Of a stretch of DNA of 64,000 nucleotides, positions 1-9,070 are shown one piece after another. Under the pieces are notes generated by a model that worked only from the letters and a program-made list of their open reading frames with translations, had not been told where the DNA came from and did not search any database. The translations under genes were made by a program, and so were the position numbers. The DNA comes from Bin5 sp965208965. GTDB lineage: Bacteria; Chloroflexota; Anaerolineae; Caldilineales; Caldilineaceae. How positions within the stretch are numbered: the first letter of the stretch is position 1; every line of letters begins with the position of its first letter. Location of the stretch: the NCBI GenBank assembly GCA_965208965.1, contig OZ242384.1, positions 372,001 through 436,000 on the forward strand, in the 5' to 3' direction.

Positions 1-115
1 TTCATTGGGGATGGCTCGCTTTGCGTTGCGGTCTTGCCGGCTTGCGCCGGTGGACAGGACTGATTGCGATAGCTGATTATACCCGATCGGTGGGCGGGCG
101 GGCGAACGCGCTGGA

Positions 116-316
116 ATGACTTTTTTGGGCCACAGATTCATACAAATTCAGTTGATCTGCGCACGCTTGCGCTTTTTCATGAGTCGAACAGGTACGGACT
201 GGAACCAACTGATGGCTGCATCTATCCTGATGCTTGCCCCAATACTCGTGTTGATTTTCTCGATGCAGAGATACTTTATCCGCGGCATACACATGACAGG
301 CTTTGGAGGTCGATAG
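116..316 (+). pseudogene. C-terminal remnant of a MalG-type sugar ABC permease
   Basis: From about base 182 the frame reads as the tail of a carbohydrate ABC permease: a D-W-N-Q-L-M-A-A loop, one hydrophobic helix and a closing Q-R-Y-F-x-R-G motif followed by a Gly-rich end, like the tails of the permeases at 5536, 10426 and 31139. The frame is closed by a stop at 74-76 and the bases before 182 do not resemble a permease, so the rest of the gene is missing here. It is most simply a leftover from a deletion or rearrangement. It lies 43 bases before the aminotransferase gene at 360. A short functional peptide is unlikely. Confidence 0.6.
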
Positions 317-359
317 TTCGATCCAGGCTTTCTGAGCGAGAACCAAGGGGGCAATCAGG

Positions 360-1610
360 ATGAAAGGGACACCGGCACAGTTGGCAATCAACGGAGGGAC
401 TCCCGTTTTTCCAGAGTCGATCGGCCAGAATCTGGGCGTGCGCAAAGTCGGCGCGGAAGAGGCGGAGGCAGTAGCTGCTCTGATCAGCGAAGGGATAAGA
501 GGCGATCCTATTGGCGAATTCTGCGAGGCTTTCACACAGGCCCATGGCATGCGCCATGGGGTCGCCGTAGATTCAGGAACTGCGGCAGTTCACGTTGGCG
601 TAGTCGCCGCCGGCGTCGAACCCGGTGATGAGGTTATCCTGCCGGCCATCAGCGATGTCGGCTCGGTGAAGGGAATCCTCGCCCACAATGCTATCCCGAT
701 ATTTGCCGATGTGGACTTACAGACTTACAACATCGATCCTGCCGACGTCGAGTCTAAAGTAACGGACAGAACGAAGGCGATTGTAGCAGTCCATCTTTAC
801 GGTCAGCCAGCGCCAATGGACGAACTGATGGACATTGGCCGTCGCCACGGTCTTCCCATCATAGAGGACTGCGCGCAGGCACACTTCGCTGAATACAAGG
901 GGCGGAGAGTGGGTTCGATTGGAGATGTCGGCGTATTCAGCTTCATCACTGGCAAACACATGACGACAATCACCGGCGGCATGGTGATGACGAACACGGA
1001 TGAGTTTGCCGAGCGAGCTTCGCTGTTCGCTGTCGGGCGCGGAGAGGAAGAAGGGACGAAGGAGGGCATGTTCTTCCGCACTCACGTAGGTCTGGGGCTG
1101 AATTACCGGATGAATCCCTTAGGCGCCGCGGTGGGAATGGTACAGCTGAACAAGCTGGATGACATTGTGGCACGGCGCAGAGAGACCGGTCAGATGCTCG
1201 ACCAGCTGATCCGCGACATTCCGGGCCTGAGCCCACCGCACATCATTGACGGGGCGATGCACGCTTACTGGCTGTACGCGGTCAGAATGGAAGAATGCGC
1301 TTTCACTGCGGACAATTACACTTTTGCCCGCGCCCTGCAAGCAGAAGGCGTTGCTTGCATGCCAAAGCATTACTACCTGCTGTATGACCATCCCGCCTTT
1401 TTGAACCCGGAGACACCGAAACACCCGGAGTACGCGTATCCGCGGGCCGTATATGACGATCGGGAGCGCTATTATAGGGGAATGTGCCCCAACGCCGAAC
1501 GAGGACTGGCGGCGCACCTCGTCATTACCTGGAGCGAATTCTATACCCAAAAAGATGTGCTTGGCGTCGAGAAGGCTCTGCGCAAGGTAGCTGACGCTTA
1601 TCGGGCGTAG
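360..1610 (+). CDS. DegT/DnrJ/EryC1/StrS-family PLP aminotransferase
   Basis: 416-residue fold-type I PLP enzyme of the sugar aminotransferase family (DegT/StrS), which usually transfers an amino group to a keto sugar; some members are dehydratases or act in antibiotic synthesis. Visible hallmarks are the cofactor Asp in I-I-E-D-C-A-Q-A-H (D170) and the Schiff-base lysine in F-I-T-G-K-H (K199), followed by the Gly-Gly stretch T-I-T-G-G-M-V. The ATG follows an AAGGGGGC ribosome site. It is a lone plus-strand gene facing the sugar-import operon, so its substrate cannot be deduced. The tail of a broken ABC permease lies just upstream. Confidence 0.9.
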   Translation: MKGTPAQLAINGGTPVFPESIGQNLGVRKVGAEEAEAVAALISEGIRGDPIGEFCEAFTQAHGMRHGVAVDSGTAAVHVGVVAAGVEPGDEVILPAISDVGSVKGILAHNAIPIFADVDLQTYNIDPADVESKVTDRTKAIVAVHLYGQPAPMDELMDIGRRHGLPIIEDCAQAHFAEYKGRRVGSIGDVGVFSFITGKHMTTITGGMVMTNTDEFAERASLFAVGRGEEEGTKEGMFFRTHVGLGLNYRMNPLGAAVGMVQLNKLDDIVARRRETGQMLDQLIRDIPGLSPPHIIDGAMHAYWLYAVRMEECAFTADNYTFARALQAEGVACMPKHYYLLYDHPAFLNPETPKHPEYAYPRAVYDDRERYYRGMCPNAERGLAAHLVITWSEFYTQKDVLGVEKALRKVADAYRA

Positions 1611-1678
1611 TATTCCGGGCCGGGGTCGCAGTACTGCTAACGCAGGTCAATGTCCCAAAAATTGTAAGTTTGACGCGC

Positions 1679-1708
1679 ACGAGTCATGCCGTTTCTGGCA
1701 TGACTCGT
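1679..1708. terminator. bidirectional hairpin between convergent genes
   Basis: A perfect 12-bp stem (arms 1679-1690 and 1697-1708) with a 6-base loop sits between the aminotransferase gene and the convergent esterase gene. A loose T-rich stretch follows on the plus strand. It probably ends transcription from both sides. Confidence 0.65.
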
Positions 1709-1765
1709 TCATTTTCAGCGTTATTTTGCGGCCCGTAAACTCAGATTGTGCCGGAGCCCCGGTTG

Positions 1766-3247
1766 CTATCCTTTGCGCACGTGGATATCGGCGAAGTCCA
1801 TGTAGCGTTCCCAGTCGTAGGTGGTTACGTCGTGCTTGCCGGTGCGGATGTGGTAGCCGATTAAGCTCCTGACGGGCTGGTTGACGGGAGGTTGATCTTT
1901 GACGGCGATGCCTTCGGTGCCCAGGAGCTTGTAGACGGGGTCGGCGTGCAGTGCTCCCTGGAACTCGCCGTGGGGATCGGCCCAGAGGTCGGCGTCGGCG
2001 CTGACTACGTAGACTGGGCGGGGGGCGACGAGGGCGATGAGCATGTGCTGGTCGACGGGCAACTCGTCTTCCTTGTCGTCGTAACGTTTGAAATTCTCAC
2101 AGAACCAGTGAGGGTAGGTGACGTTGGCGTGACGGGCGGTTTCTCCGAAACGGCGGCGGAACAGGGCGGTGCCGCCGCAGCCGGAGTTGTTGGGGATGAC
2201 GAGGGCGAAGCGTTCGTCCTGCGCGCCGGCCCACAGCGCGGTTTTGCCCAGGCGGGACTGCCCCATGACGGCCACTCTTGTGTGGTCGATATCATCGTCC
2301 GTTTCGAGGTAGTCGAGTGCGCGGCTCAGGCCCCAGGCCCAGGCTCCGATGGCTCCCCACTCGTTGGCGGCCGGTCTTGACTGACCGGCCTTGTAGTACA
2401 GGGGATGGACGCCGTTCTGGAAGCCGTCATCATAGTCGGGGTCCAGGTCGCCGTAGTAGATTGTTGTGATCGCGTAGCCGCGTTCGAGGATGCGCTCGAC
2501 CGGCCAGCGGGAGAGGGCTGTTCCACGGCTGGCCTCGGTGGCGCGATGGTTGCGTATGCCGCGGTCGATGCGGTTGCGCATCCACTGCTGTGAGAGGGTT
2601 ATGCCGGGATCGCTATGGATTGAGTGGTTGCCCTGAAAGTTGGGGACCAGGAAAGAGGGCACCGGTTTCGGCTGGTCGTTGGGCTGGTAGATGAGAATGT
2701 CCATCTTGTGACCGTCGCGACGGCCGGTGAAGTAGACCGATACCTCTTTGCGCGTCGCTTGGCCGTCGAGGGCGCTCTCTTCGACCGAGGTGACTTCGAA
2801 GGTCATGGCCTCGGGGCGACCGGGTGCTTTGCCGTAGACGTGCTCTTCGAACAGATGGAGAAGTTCGGGACGGCGTTCCTCCCTCCACGCGGCGGCATCT
2901 GTGACTTCCCGGCCGTCTGCAAATCGCAGCGGATCGGGCAACTCGAACTTGGGTACGCTCGCTTCCTCGTAGTTTACGTCCTCGCACTCCCGCACTTCGT
3001 TATACCAGGCGCTGGCCTGGGAACGGGTCGGATCCAATTTCAGGGCGTACTCGAAGATTTCGGCGGCGAGCGGCTTGTTGTCCAGCAGTCCATAGGCGCG
3101 GCCGAGCACTTCGAAGGTGAACGAGTGCTCGAGGAGTTCGGGATGGATGTCTACCAAGTGCGTCAAGCAGGAGATAACGTATTCCGGACTGTCCCAGGTT
3201 GCCATCTCTTCGAGCAGGAGGTTCAGTTGCTCAGATACCTTTGCCAT
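1766..3247 (-). CDS. alpha/beta-hydrolase esterase, CE15/acetylxylan-esterase-like, with helical N-terminus
   Basis: 493 residues. Residues 1-90 look like two or three TPR-type helical hairpins. From about 105 the protein matches large alpha/beta-hydrolases of the glucuronoyl/acetylxylan esterase type: W-R-E-E-R-R-P-E-L near 121, V-Y-G-K-A-P at 137-142, and the nucleophile elbow M-G-Q-S-R-L-G-K with Ser331. A C-terminal G-K-H-D-V-T-T-Y-D-W probably supplies the catalytic His. No signal peptide is seen, so it should act in the cytoplasm on an imported ester. It is the last gene of a sugar ABC operon. ATG start with an AAGGAAA site. The exact substrate is unknown; CE15 proper uses G-C-S-R-x-G-K, here Gln replaces Cys. 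Confidence 0.75.
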   Translation of the reverse strand: MAKVSEQLNLLLEEMATWDSPEYVISCLTHLVDIHPELLEHSFTFEVLGRAYGLLDNKPLAAEIFEYALKLDPTRSQASAWYNEVRECEDVNYEEASVPKFELPDPLRFADGREVTDAAAWREERRPELLHLFEEHVYGKAPGRPEAMTFEVTSVEESALDGQATRKEVSVYFTGRRDGHKMDILIYQPNDQPKPVPSFLVPNFQGNHSIHSDPGITLSQQWMRNRIDRGIRNHRATEASRGTALSRWPVERILERGYAITTIYYGDLDPDYDDGFQNGVHPLYYKAGQSRPAANEWGAIGAWAWGLSRALDYLETDDDIDHTRVAVMGQSRLGKTALWAGAQDERFALVIPNNSGCGGTALFRRRFGETARHANVTYPHWFCENFKRYDDKEDELPVDQHMLIALVAPRPVYVVSADADLWADPHGEFQGALHADPVYKLLGTEGIAVKDQPPVNQPVRSLIGYHIRTGKHDVTTYDWERYMDFADIHVRKG

Positions 3248-3310
3248 TGACGTTTCCTTGACTGGATTGCGTGCTTCGTTCTGGCCGGTGCAGGGGTAGA
3301 GAAGACAGGC

Positions 3311-4231
3311 TCACACCTCAAGAACGTCTCGAAGATAGTCTCGGCTCTGCCTGGCGCTTTCGACAGGCGACCAGCTCGGGTCTCGTTGTGAACGCCCTAC
3401 AGAATCCTGCTCGACGATCATCCACCCTTGATAGCCCTGTGACCGCAGCACGTCAAAGAAAGCGGGAAAGTCGATACAGCCTTGTCCCAGTTCAGCGAAT
3501 GGGTCCATCGCCCAGGCGCGGCGCATATGGATTCGCTCCCGTCTTATCTGTGCGAGTTTTTCGGGCCAGATGTCTTTGATGTGGAGATACCATATACGGT
3601 CGGCGTACCTCTTCGTAGCTTCGACGACGTCGCCGCCGCCGTAGTGGTAGTGGCCGGTGTCGAGGCAGAGTCCAACCAGCGCCGGGTCGGTCATCTCCAT
3701 TATCCGGGCAACCTCTTTGGGCGTCTCGACATGGGTGCCTGTGTGATGATGAAAGACGGTCCTGAGGTTGAAGCGCTCTTTGCAGCGAATGGCGATTGTC
3801 TCCAGCGCCTTGGCGACGCGCTGCCATTCCACGTCGTTCCAGCCGTCGCTGCCATCGTCAGCGACGGACCCGGCGATCTCCAGGCGCTTGGGCGTGGAGT
3901 TGCCGGCGATGATGACTTCCGTGGAATTGAATTGGGCCAGGCGTTCGCCGACTCGGTCCACATGCTCAATCATCTGCTCCAACGCCCCCTCCTCTTCCAA
4001 CGTCAGGGCTACATAGGAGGAAGCCGCCTTCAGATTCCTCTTCTTCAGTGCGGCGCGCAGTGACTCCGCGTCGGCGGGGAAAAAGCCGTTCACTGCGATT
4101 TCGGTTCCTTCGTACCCGGCCGCAGCAATCCCGTCCAGCATCTGGGAAAATGTGAGGCCGCTGGTCTTGCTGCCATCAAAGGAAAGTACGTCCCAACTGA
4201 TGGGAGCGCTTCCAATCTTCACTTCAAACAT
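3311..4231 (-). CDS. sugar phosphate isomerase/epimerase-like TIM barrel (IolE-like)
   Basis: 306 residues from the ATG at 4231, chosen because an AGAGAGG site lies five bases upstream and the protein then begins M-F-E-V-K-I-G-S-A-P-I-S-W, the usual first strand of the xylose-isomerase-like (AP endonuclease 2) family. Metal-binding acidic and His residues are visible in F-H-H-H-T-G-T-H, L-D-T-G-H-Y, H-I-K-D-I and V-E-Q-D. Inosose dehydratase IolE and several 3-keto-sugar epimerases have this layout. It follows the ABC ATPase gene in the same operon and is followed by the esterase, which suggests a cytoplasmic step on the imported sugar or cyclitol. Confidence 0.85.
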   Translation of the reverse strand: MFEVKIGSAPISWDVLSFDGSKTSGLTFSQMLDGIAAAGYEGTEIAVNGFFPADAESLRAALKKRNLKAASSYVALTLEEEGALEQMIEHVDRVGERLAQFNSTEVIIAGNSTPKRLEIAGSVADDGSDGWNDVEWQRVAKALETIAIRCKERFNLRTVFHHHTGTHVETPKEVARIMEMTDPALVGLCLDTGHYHYGGGDVVEATKRYADRIWYLHIKDIWPEKLAQIRRERIHMRRAWAMDPFAELGQGCIDFPAFFDVLRSQGYQGWMIVEQDSVGRSQRDPSWSPVESARQSRDYLRDVLEV

Positions 4232-4354
4232 ATTGCCTCTCTTCGTGGACTGTCCGTGGGTACTCAGGAACGCGTAGGCAGATCGATTGGGGGAAAGGCA
4301 GGCGTGATGCGTCACGCAGCCTTGCCTGGTGCATGACAGAATCCGCTCCCCGGT

Positions 4355-5437
4355 TCAGCGGATGGCTGCGCCTGTTTCATCGTCGAAGAGGTGAAAGCGA
4401 TTGAAGGAGAGGCTGAGGACGTCGCCCTCGCGCACCTGCGTCGCGGCCACATCTTTGACCTTGAGGAGGAGGCCCTCTTTCTCGATGTCAAGGATCGTCT
4501 CCGAACCGAGCGGTTCCAGCAGGAAGACTCTGGCTTGATTGGTTCCTTCGTCATCCATGGAGAAGCGGATCTCTTCGGGGCGGACGCCAAGGGTACAGAC
4601 GCCACCGGGACAGAGTTCGGCGGCGCGGTCGGCCATTTCGGTGCTGACGGGGATGACGAACTGGTCGCTCTTGTGGACTGTTTTCCCGTTTTCCTTCTGC
4701 AGCGCGCCGGGGATGAAGTTCATCGGTGTGGAGCCGACGAAGCGGGCGACGAAGTTATTGGCCGGCATGTCGTAAATCTCGGTGGGCGTGCCGAGCTGTT
4801 GCAGGGTGCCCTGGTTCATCACCGCGATCTGGTCGGCCATCGTCATGCCCTCTACCTGATCATGGGTCACGTAGATCATGGTGGTGCCCAACTCGTGCTG
4901 CAAGCGTTTGATCTCGGCGCGCATGTAGACGCGCAGCAGGGCGTCGATGTTGGAGAGGGGCTCATCCATCAGGAAGACTACGGGTTCGCGCACTATGGCC
5001 CGGCCAAGGGCGATGCGCTGCTGCTCGCCGCCGGAACAGAGGCCTGGCGGCCGCTCCAGGGTATGCGTGATGCCCAGCATTTCGGCTACATCGCGGACTC
5101 TGCGCTCAATCTCGTCTTTTGGTGTTTTGCGCAGGCGCAGGGGATAGGCGATGTTGTCGAAGGCGGTGAAGTGGGGGTAGAGGGCATAACTCTGGAAGAC
5201 GAGCGCAACATCGCGTTCACGGGGTTCGAGGTCGTTGACGCGGGTCTCGCCGATATAGATGTCGCCGTAGGTGGGGCGCTCCAAACCGGCCACGCAGCGC
5301 ATGGTGGTCGTCTTGCCGCAGCCGGAGGGGCCGAGGAGGACAACAAGGTCGCCATCGTTGACGACTAGGTTGAGTTGATTGACGGCGCAAGTGTCGCCGA
5401 AGTACTTTGTCAGGCCTTCTATTCTTACTTCCGCCAA
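4355..5437 (-). CDS. sugar ABC transporter ATPase, MalK/UgpC/MsmX type
   Basis: 360 residues with Walker A G-P-S-G-C-G-K-T-T (about 36-44), Q-loop V-F-Q-S-Y-A-L-Y-P-H, signature C-S-G-G-E-Q-Q-R, Walker B V-F-L-M-D-E-P and H-loop Y-V-T-H-D-Q, then a C-terminal TOBE-like regulatory domain. The signature has Cys-Ser-Gly-Gly-Glu where most relatives have Leu-Ser-Gly-Gly-Gln. The start codon is TTG, nine bases after a strong AAGGAGAG site. It follows two permeases and a binding protein. As the only complete sugar-type ATPase gene in the window, it may also energise the importers at 9230-13747 and 31139-34649, as MsmX-type ATPases do. Confidence 0.93.
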   Translation of the reverse strand: MAEVRIEGLTKYFGDTCAVNQLNLVVNDGDLVVLLGPSGCGKTTTMRCVAGLERPTYGDIYIGETRVNDLEPRERDVALVFQSYALYPHFTAFDNIAYPLRLRKTPKDEIERRVRDVAEMLGITHTLERPPGLCSGGEQQRIALGRAIVREPVVFLMDEPLSNIDALLRVYMRAEIKRLQHELGTTMIYVTHDQVEGMTMADQIAVMNQGTLQQLGTPTEIYDMPANNFVARFVGSTPMNFIPGALQKENGKTVHKSDQFVIPVSTEMADRAAELCPGGVCTLGVRPEEIRFSMDDEGTNQARVFLLEPLGSETILDIEKEGLLLKVKDVAATQVREGDVLSLSFNRFHLFDDETGAAIR

Positions 5438-5535
5438 AGTCTACTCTCCTTTTGCTCTCGGTAGCGAGCTTCCGCGAATTACTGGCGGTCCTGAGTCGAA
5501 AGCATCCCGCTGCAACGGACGTCTGAAGTCATTGC

Positions 5536-6444
5536 TCACTGGCCGCTGGCGACGCCAAAGGTCAGCCCGCGCACGAGGAATCTCTGTAGAGTGAAGGCTG
5601 CCACCAGAACCGGAAAGACAGCGATCGTTCCCGCGGCGCTGACGACGCCCCAGTCAAGCTCGTGCTGGGGAATTTGCGCCTGGATGGCGATCGGGAGGGT
5701 CATGGTTTTCATGGAATTTACGAAGTAGAGGGCGATGATGTACTCGTTCCAGTTAAAGATAAACAGAAGAATTGCGATCGAAAAGAGGCTGGGAAAGATT
5801 AGAGGCAGCAGGATGCGGCGCACGGCGCCGAAACGGGTATCTCCATCCATCAGGGCAGCTTCCTCCACGTCCATGGGGACGTCCATAAAGGTGCCGCGCA
5901 GGACCCAGACGGCGAAAGCTGTGTTGAGAACGGTGTAGAGGATGATAAGGGTATATTTTTCGTCGATAATTCCAAGATCACTGCCGAGGAGGAAAAGGGG
6001 AATTGCTGAGGCGATGGGGGGCAGGAGAGCGACGAGGCCCATCAGGCCTACGACGATGGCGACGAACTTGAAGGGCAGGCGCATCCTGGTGGCGGCGTAG
6101 GCGGCGGGGACTGAAATGATTAGGCAGATGATGGTTGCCAAGGTGGCAACGACGAGACTGTTGTAGACGTTTTCGAGGATACGGCGCTCAAAGATGGTCA
6201 CCCAGGCGTCAAGACGGGGATCTGTCGGGAAGAAACGGGGCGGGATATGGGCGAGGTCGCGCAAAGATTTGATGGAAGAGATGGCGACCCAGTACATGGG
6301 GACGAGGGTCCAGAAGGCGGCGAGGTAGAGGACGATTACAACGAGCAGTTTTCGCAGGTTGAAACGGCGTTCCTGTACGGCCATTTCAACAGGGAGGGGC
6401 ACAGTCTCGGTTGTTGCGGTCTCTCTCGCTTCAGTTTGTGCCAT
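5536..6444 (-). CDS. carbohydrate ABC transporter permease, MalG type
   Basis: 302-residue inner-membrane permease with about six transmembrane helices. The EAA loop that docks the ATPase reads E-E-A-A-L-M-D-G-D-T-R-F-G near residue 215. The tail Q-R-F-L-V-R-G-L-T is typical of the family. ATG start with AAGGAGC upstream. It is the third gene of the operon binding protein-MalF-MalG-MalK. Confidence 0.93.
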   Translation of the reverse strand: MAQTEARETATTETVPLPVEMAVQERRFNLRKLLVVIVLYLAAFWTLVPMYWVAISSIKSLRDLAHIPPRFFPTDPRLDAWVTIFERRILENVYNSLVVATLATIICLIISVPAAYAATRMRLPFKFVAIVVGLMGLVALLPPIASAIPLFLLGSDLGIIDEKYTLIILYTVLNTAFAVWVLRGTFMDVPMDVEEAALMDGDTRFGAVRRILLPLIFPSLFSIAILLFIFNWNEYIIALYFVNSMKTMTLPIAIQAQIPQHELDWGVVSAAGTIAVFPVLVAAFTLQRFLVRGLTFGVASGQ

Positions 6445-6477
6445 CAGCGTATGCTCCTTGGGAAAGGACAGTCAAAC

Positions 6478-7443
6478 TCATCGGCTTCTGCGTTCCACCC
6501 ACAGATATCGTACGAAGATCGTGCCGGCGATATAGGTCATCAGCAGCATGACGAGCACTGCTGCAGAGGCGTAGTGGGGCTTGAGCCGCTGGAAGGACAT
6601 ACCGTAGATGTACCAGGACAGGTTCCAGGTAGCGCGGCCCGGGCCGCCTTGGGTGGTGGCGGCAATGGTGCCGATGGTGCGAGTGGACCAGACAAAGACG
6701 AGGATGGTGGCGATGGCAAACATGGGCCTGATATAGGGGAGGGTCATGTCCCAGAAGGCGCGCCAGCGGGTTGCGCCATCGACGGCGGCGGCTTCGTAGA
6801 TGTCACGAGGGACCTGGTTGAGGCCGGCGTAGAGAAGAAGGAATGCAAGGGGGCTGATGCGCCAGACCTCGACGACACAGAGGGCAATGAAGGCGGTATC
6901 GGCCTTCACGAGCCAGATTATCGGTTCAAGACCGAGCGCGGTGAGAGGCACGTTTACCAGACCCAGGGTGGGGTGGTACATGATCTTCCACATCATTCCG
7001 GCGACGATTTCGGAGACCATGAGTGGAATGATAAGGATGGAGATCCAGATGGCCTTGCGGCCGGCGTAGTCGCTGTGCACCAGAAGGGCCAGTCCCAGCC
7101 CCACAAGCAGGCACATGGGAACGACTACGATGCCCATTTTGAGGCTGAAGATCAGGGCGCCGTGGAAGATGGTGTCCCTGGTGAGCCGGGAGAGGTTGGC
7201 CAGGCCGATCCACTCACCCTTTTCGCTGGTGAGAATCAGCCAGAAGTTGTAAACGATGGGATAGAACTGGACCAGGATCAATGCCAGGAGACTGGGCACG
7301 ATCAGCATAACGCCGAGGCGGTTGTCGCGAAAGCTGAATAGCTCGGACCACATGCCCTGGGGCGGCGGAGGCTGGGTGTTTACGCTATTCGCGCCACTCG
7401 CGCCCTGGCCGGGCAAGGGACTAACGGTCTGCTGTACGGTCAA
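6478..7443 (-). CDS. carbohydrate ABC transporter permease, MalF type
   Basis: 321 residues with a Pro/Gln-rich cytoplasmic N-terminus of about 45 residues followed by six predicted helices. The EAA loop is Y-E-A-A-A-V-D-G-A-T-R-W-R-A-F near 220. The start codon is TTG, with AAGGAGGG nine bases upstream. It pairs with the permease at 5536 and is separated from the binding-protein gene by a hairpin at 7513-7549. Confidence 0.92.
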   Translation of the reverse strand: MTVQQTVSPLPGQGASGANSVNTQPPPPQGMWSELFSFRDNRLGVMLIVPSLLALILVQFYPIVYNFWLILTSEKGEWIGLANLSRLTRDTIFHGALIFSLKMGIVVVPMCLLVGLGLALLVHSDYAGRKAIWISILIIPLMVSEIVAGMMWKIMYHPTLGLVNVPLTALGLEPIIWLVKADTAFIALCVVEVWRISPLAFLLLYAGLNQVPRDIYEAAAVDGATRWRAFWDMTLPYIRPMFAIATILVFVWSTRTIGTIAATTQGGPGRATWNLSWYIYGMSFQRLKPHYASAAVLVMLLMTYIAGTIFVRYLWVERRSR

Positions 7444-7512
7444 CGATGCCCTCCTTGGACCGGTAGGTATTGAAGGCGACTTTGCATGCCGATGTTCGAA
7501 GGGTGCGCATAG

Positions 7513-7549
7513 GGAGAGAGGGTTGAGGGGGAATCTCGCCCCTCTCTCT
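7513..7549 (-). promoter_or_regulatory. intercistronic hairpin between binding-protein and permease genes
   Basis: Arms 7513-7522 and 7540-7549 form a 10-bp stem (one G-U pair) around a 17-base loop, eleven bases after the binding-protein stop codon in the direction of transcription. No T-run follows on the minus strand, so it more likely protects the upstream mRNA or slows polymerase than ends transcription completely. Three other importer operons here have a hairpin at the same junction. Confidence 0.55.
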
Positions 7550-7559
7550 GGAAATCATC

Positions 7560-8903
7560 CTAGTTGGTAACGCCTTCCATCTCGAGACGGATTTCGGCGC
7601 CAGCCTGCTCGCAGGCTTCCTGGCCGGTAATGTCTCCGGCTCCTACGGCGCTGAAGGCCGGTCCAAGGATGGCGAGGCTGATGCCTGTGGCCTGGGTGCT
7701 GCGGGGCCGCCACTTCGGCGGCACCATCAGGGCCTCAAACTGCGCCGGGAACCAAGGCTTCTCCAGGATCAGTTCGGGGTCGTTGAAGACGGACTTGCGG
7801 AAGGGGATGCCGCCGGCGTGGGCGTAGGCCAACGCGTGTTCCTGGTTGTAGTGCATCCACTCCATATAGGCCCAGGTGGCGTCCTTGTTTTCGGAATGGG
7901 CATTCATCACAAGTCCCCAGTGGCCCATCATGGAGACATGGGGAGCGCCGACATCAGAGGCGGGCAGAGGCAGATAGAGCATCTTGCCGGCGACGTCGGA
8001 GTCGGTCTCGTCCTCGAAGGCAGCGTAGGCGTCGCCCGGCCAGCCGATGCCCATCATGGCGCGGCCGGACACGACCTCGGCGACCATCTCGGTGGTGCCA
8101 TAGGTGTTGCCGCCCGGCGGCAGGTACTTGCTCAGCTGCTCGTAGAGCGTGAGCGCGTCGCAGCCAGCCTCGTTATCGAGGATGACGTTGAATTCGTCGT
8201 CGAAGATGCCGCCGCCCATTGACCAGAGCAGGGCGAGGGCGTCACTGCCGGCGGCGCCGCGCACGTTGTAACCATAGAAGGGCGGGTCGCAGTCGGGACA
8301 GTGGACTTGTTCAGCGATCGCCAGTACGTCATCCCAGGTCACGGGCGGATCGAGTCCGCGTTCGTCAAGGATGTCCTGGCGGATGTAGAACATGATGACG
8401 TTGCCCTGAATGGGCAGGGCGTGCAGGTCCGGGCGCTCACCGGTCTGGAAGTCCAAGGGGATGGGACCATAGGGGGGAGGCCAGGAGAAGACGTCGTAGG
8501 AGACCTGGGGCACGTCGTCGTCGCGGGTTGCGCCGTAGGCTTCGGTGAGATTGACGGACAGCCCGCCGTCGACGATGTTCGGCATCCAGGGATCGTCGGC
8601 GAAGATGACGTCGAATTCGCCGGATTCGGTGCGGGCCAGCGAGATCACCTTTTCAAAGAATGTCGTCCAGGGGAAGGGCGCTACTTCGACCCTGATGCCG
8701 GGATTTTCCTCTTCAAACTGTGGGATCAGAGCGACGAGGCCATCAGCCAGGGGACCCTGGGCGGTGATGATACTGATGGTGACTTCCTCGACCATCTCCT
8801 CTTCCATGGCCCCGGTCTCTGCCGGTGCCGCGGGCGCCGCGCAGGCCGAGACCATAATTGCCATCACCAAGGTGAAGACGGCGAACAGATAGAGCTTTTT
8901 CAT
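7560..8903 (-). CDS. extracellular solute-binding lipoprotein, family 1 (sugar importer)
   Basis: 447 residues. A type II signal peptide M-K-K-L-Y-L-F-A-V-F ends in the lipobox V-S-A-C, followed by an Ala/Pro/Glu linker. The mature part has the family 1 pattern, for example V-T-I-S-I-I-T-A-Q-G, F-D-V-I-F-A-D-D-P-W and G-R-A-M-M-G-I-G-W-P-G-D. It captures the sugar outside the membrane for the permeases encoded downstream. ATG start with AAGGAGGAAG. A promoter with an exact TTGACA box lies upstream at 9042-9070. The ligand is not predictable from sequence. Confidence 0.93.
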   Translation of the reverse strand: MKKLYLFAVFTLVMAIMVSACAAPAAPAETGAMEEEMVEEVTISIITAQGPLADGLVALIPQFEEENPGIRVEVAPFPWTTFFEKVISLARTESGEFDVIFADDPWMPNIVDGGLSVNLTEAYGATRDDDVPQVSYDVFSWPPPYGPIPLDFQTGERPDLHALPIQGNVIMFYIRQDILDERGLDPPVTWDDVLAIAEQVHCPDCDPPFYGYNVRGAAGSDALALLWSMGGGIFDDEFNVILDNEAGCDALTLYEQLSKYLPPGGNTYGTTEMVAEVVSGRAMMGIGWPGDAYAAFEDETDSDVAGKMLYLPLPASDVGAPHVSMMGHWGLVMNAHSENKDATWAYMEWMHYNQEHALAYAHAGGIPFRKSVFNDPELILEKPWFPAQFEALMVPPKWRPRSTQATGISLAILGPAFSAVGAGDITGQEACEQAGAEIRLEMEGVTN

Positions 8904-9041
8904 GACTTTGCTTCCTCCTTACGGAAATAGGTTTGGAGAGTTCTGCACTGGAGTTTCACGGAAATGCGATACTTTCAGGCACTTGGCAAGGTCGAAGGAC
9001 GGGGGAGGATCTATGCTGTTGGAAAGGTTTGGCTGGCAGGC

Positions 9042-9070
9042 ATTCTGGAAGAGATTGCATACTTTGTCAA
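9042..9070 (-). promoter_or_regulatory. sigma70-like promoter of sugar operon 1 with overlapping palindrome
   Basis: On the minus strand an exact TTGACA (-35, 9065-9070) is followed after 17 bases by CAGAAT (-10, 9042-9047). Transcription would start near 9035, about 130 bases before the binding-protein gene. The -35 box lies inside the palindrome TACTT-TGTC-AAGTA (9060-9073), a plausible repressor site. Nothing else was recognised in the rest of the 326-base gap 8904-9229. Confidence 0.55.

Noticed and set aside
4391..5368. Long open frame antisense to the ABC ATPase gene
   Set aside because: It mirrors the codon bias of the real gene on the other strand and has no homology-like motifs; the same applies to 6247-7341, 52154-53293 and 53315-54232.
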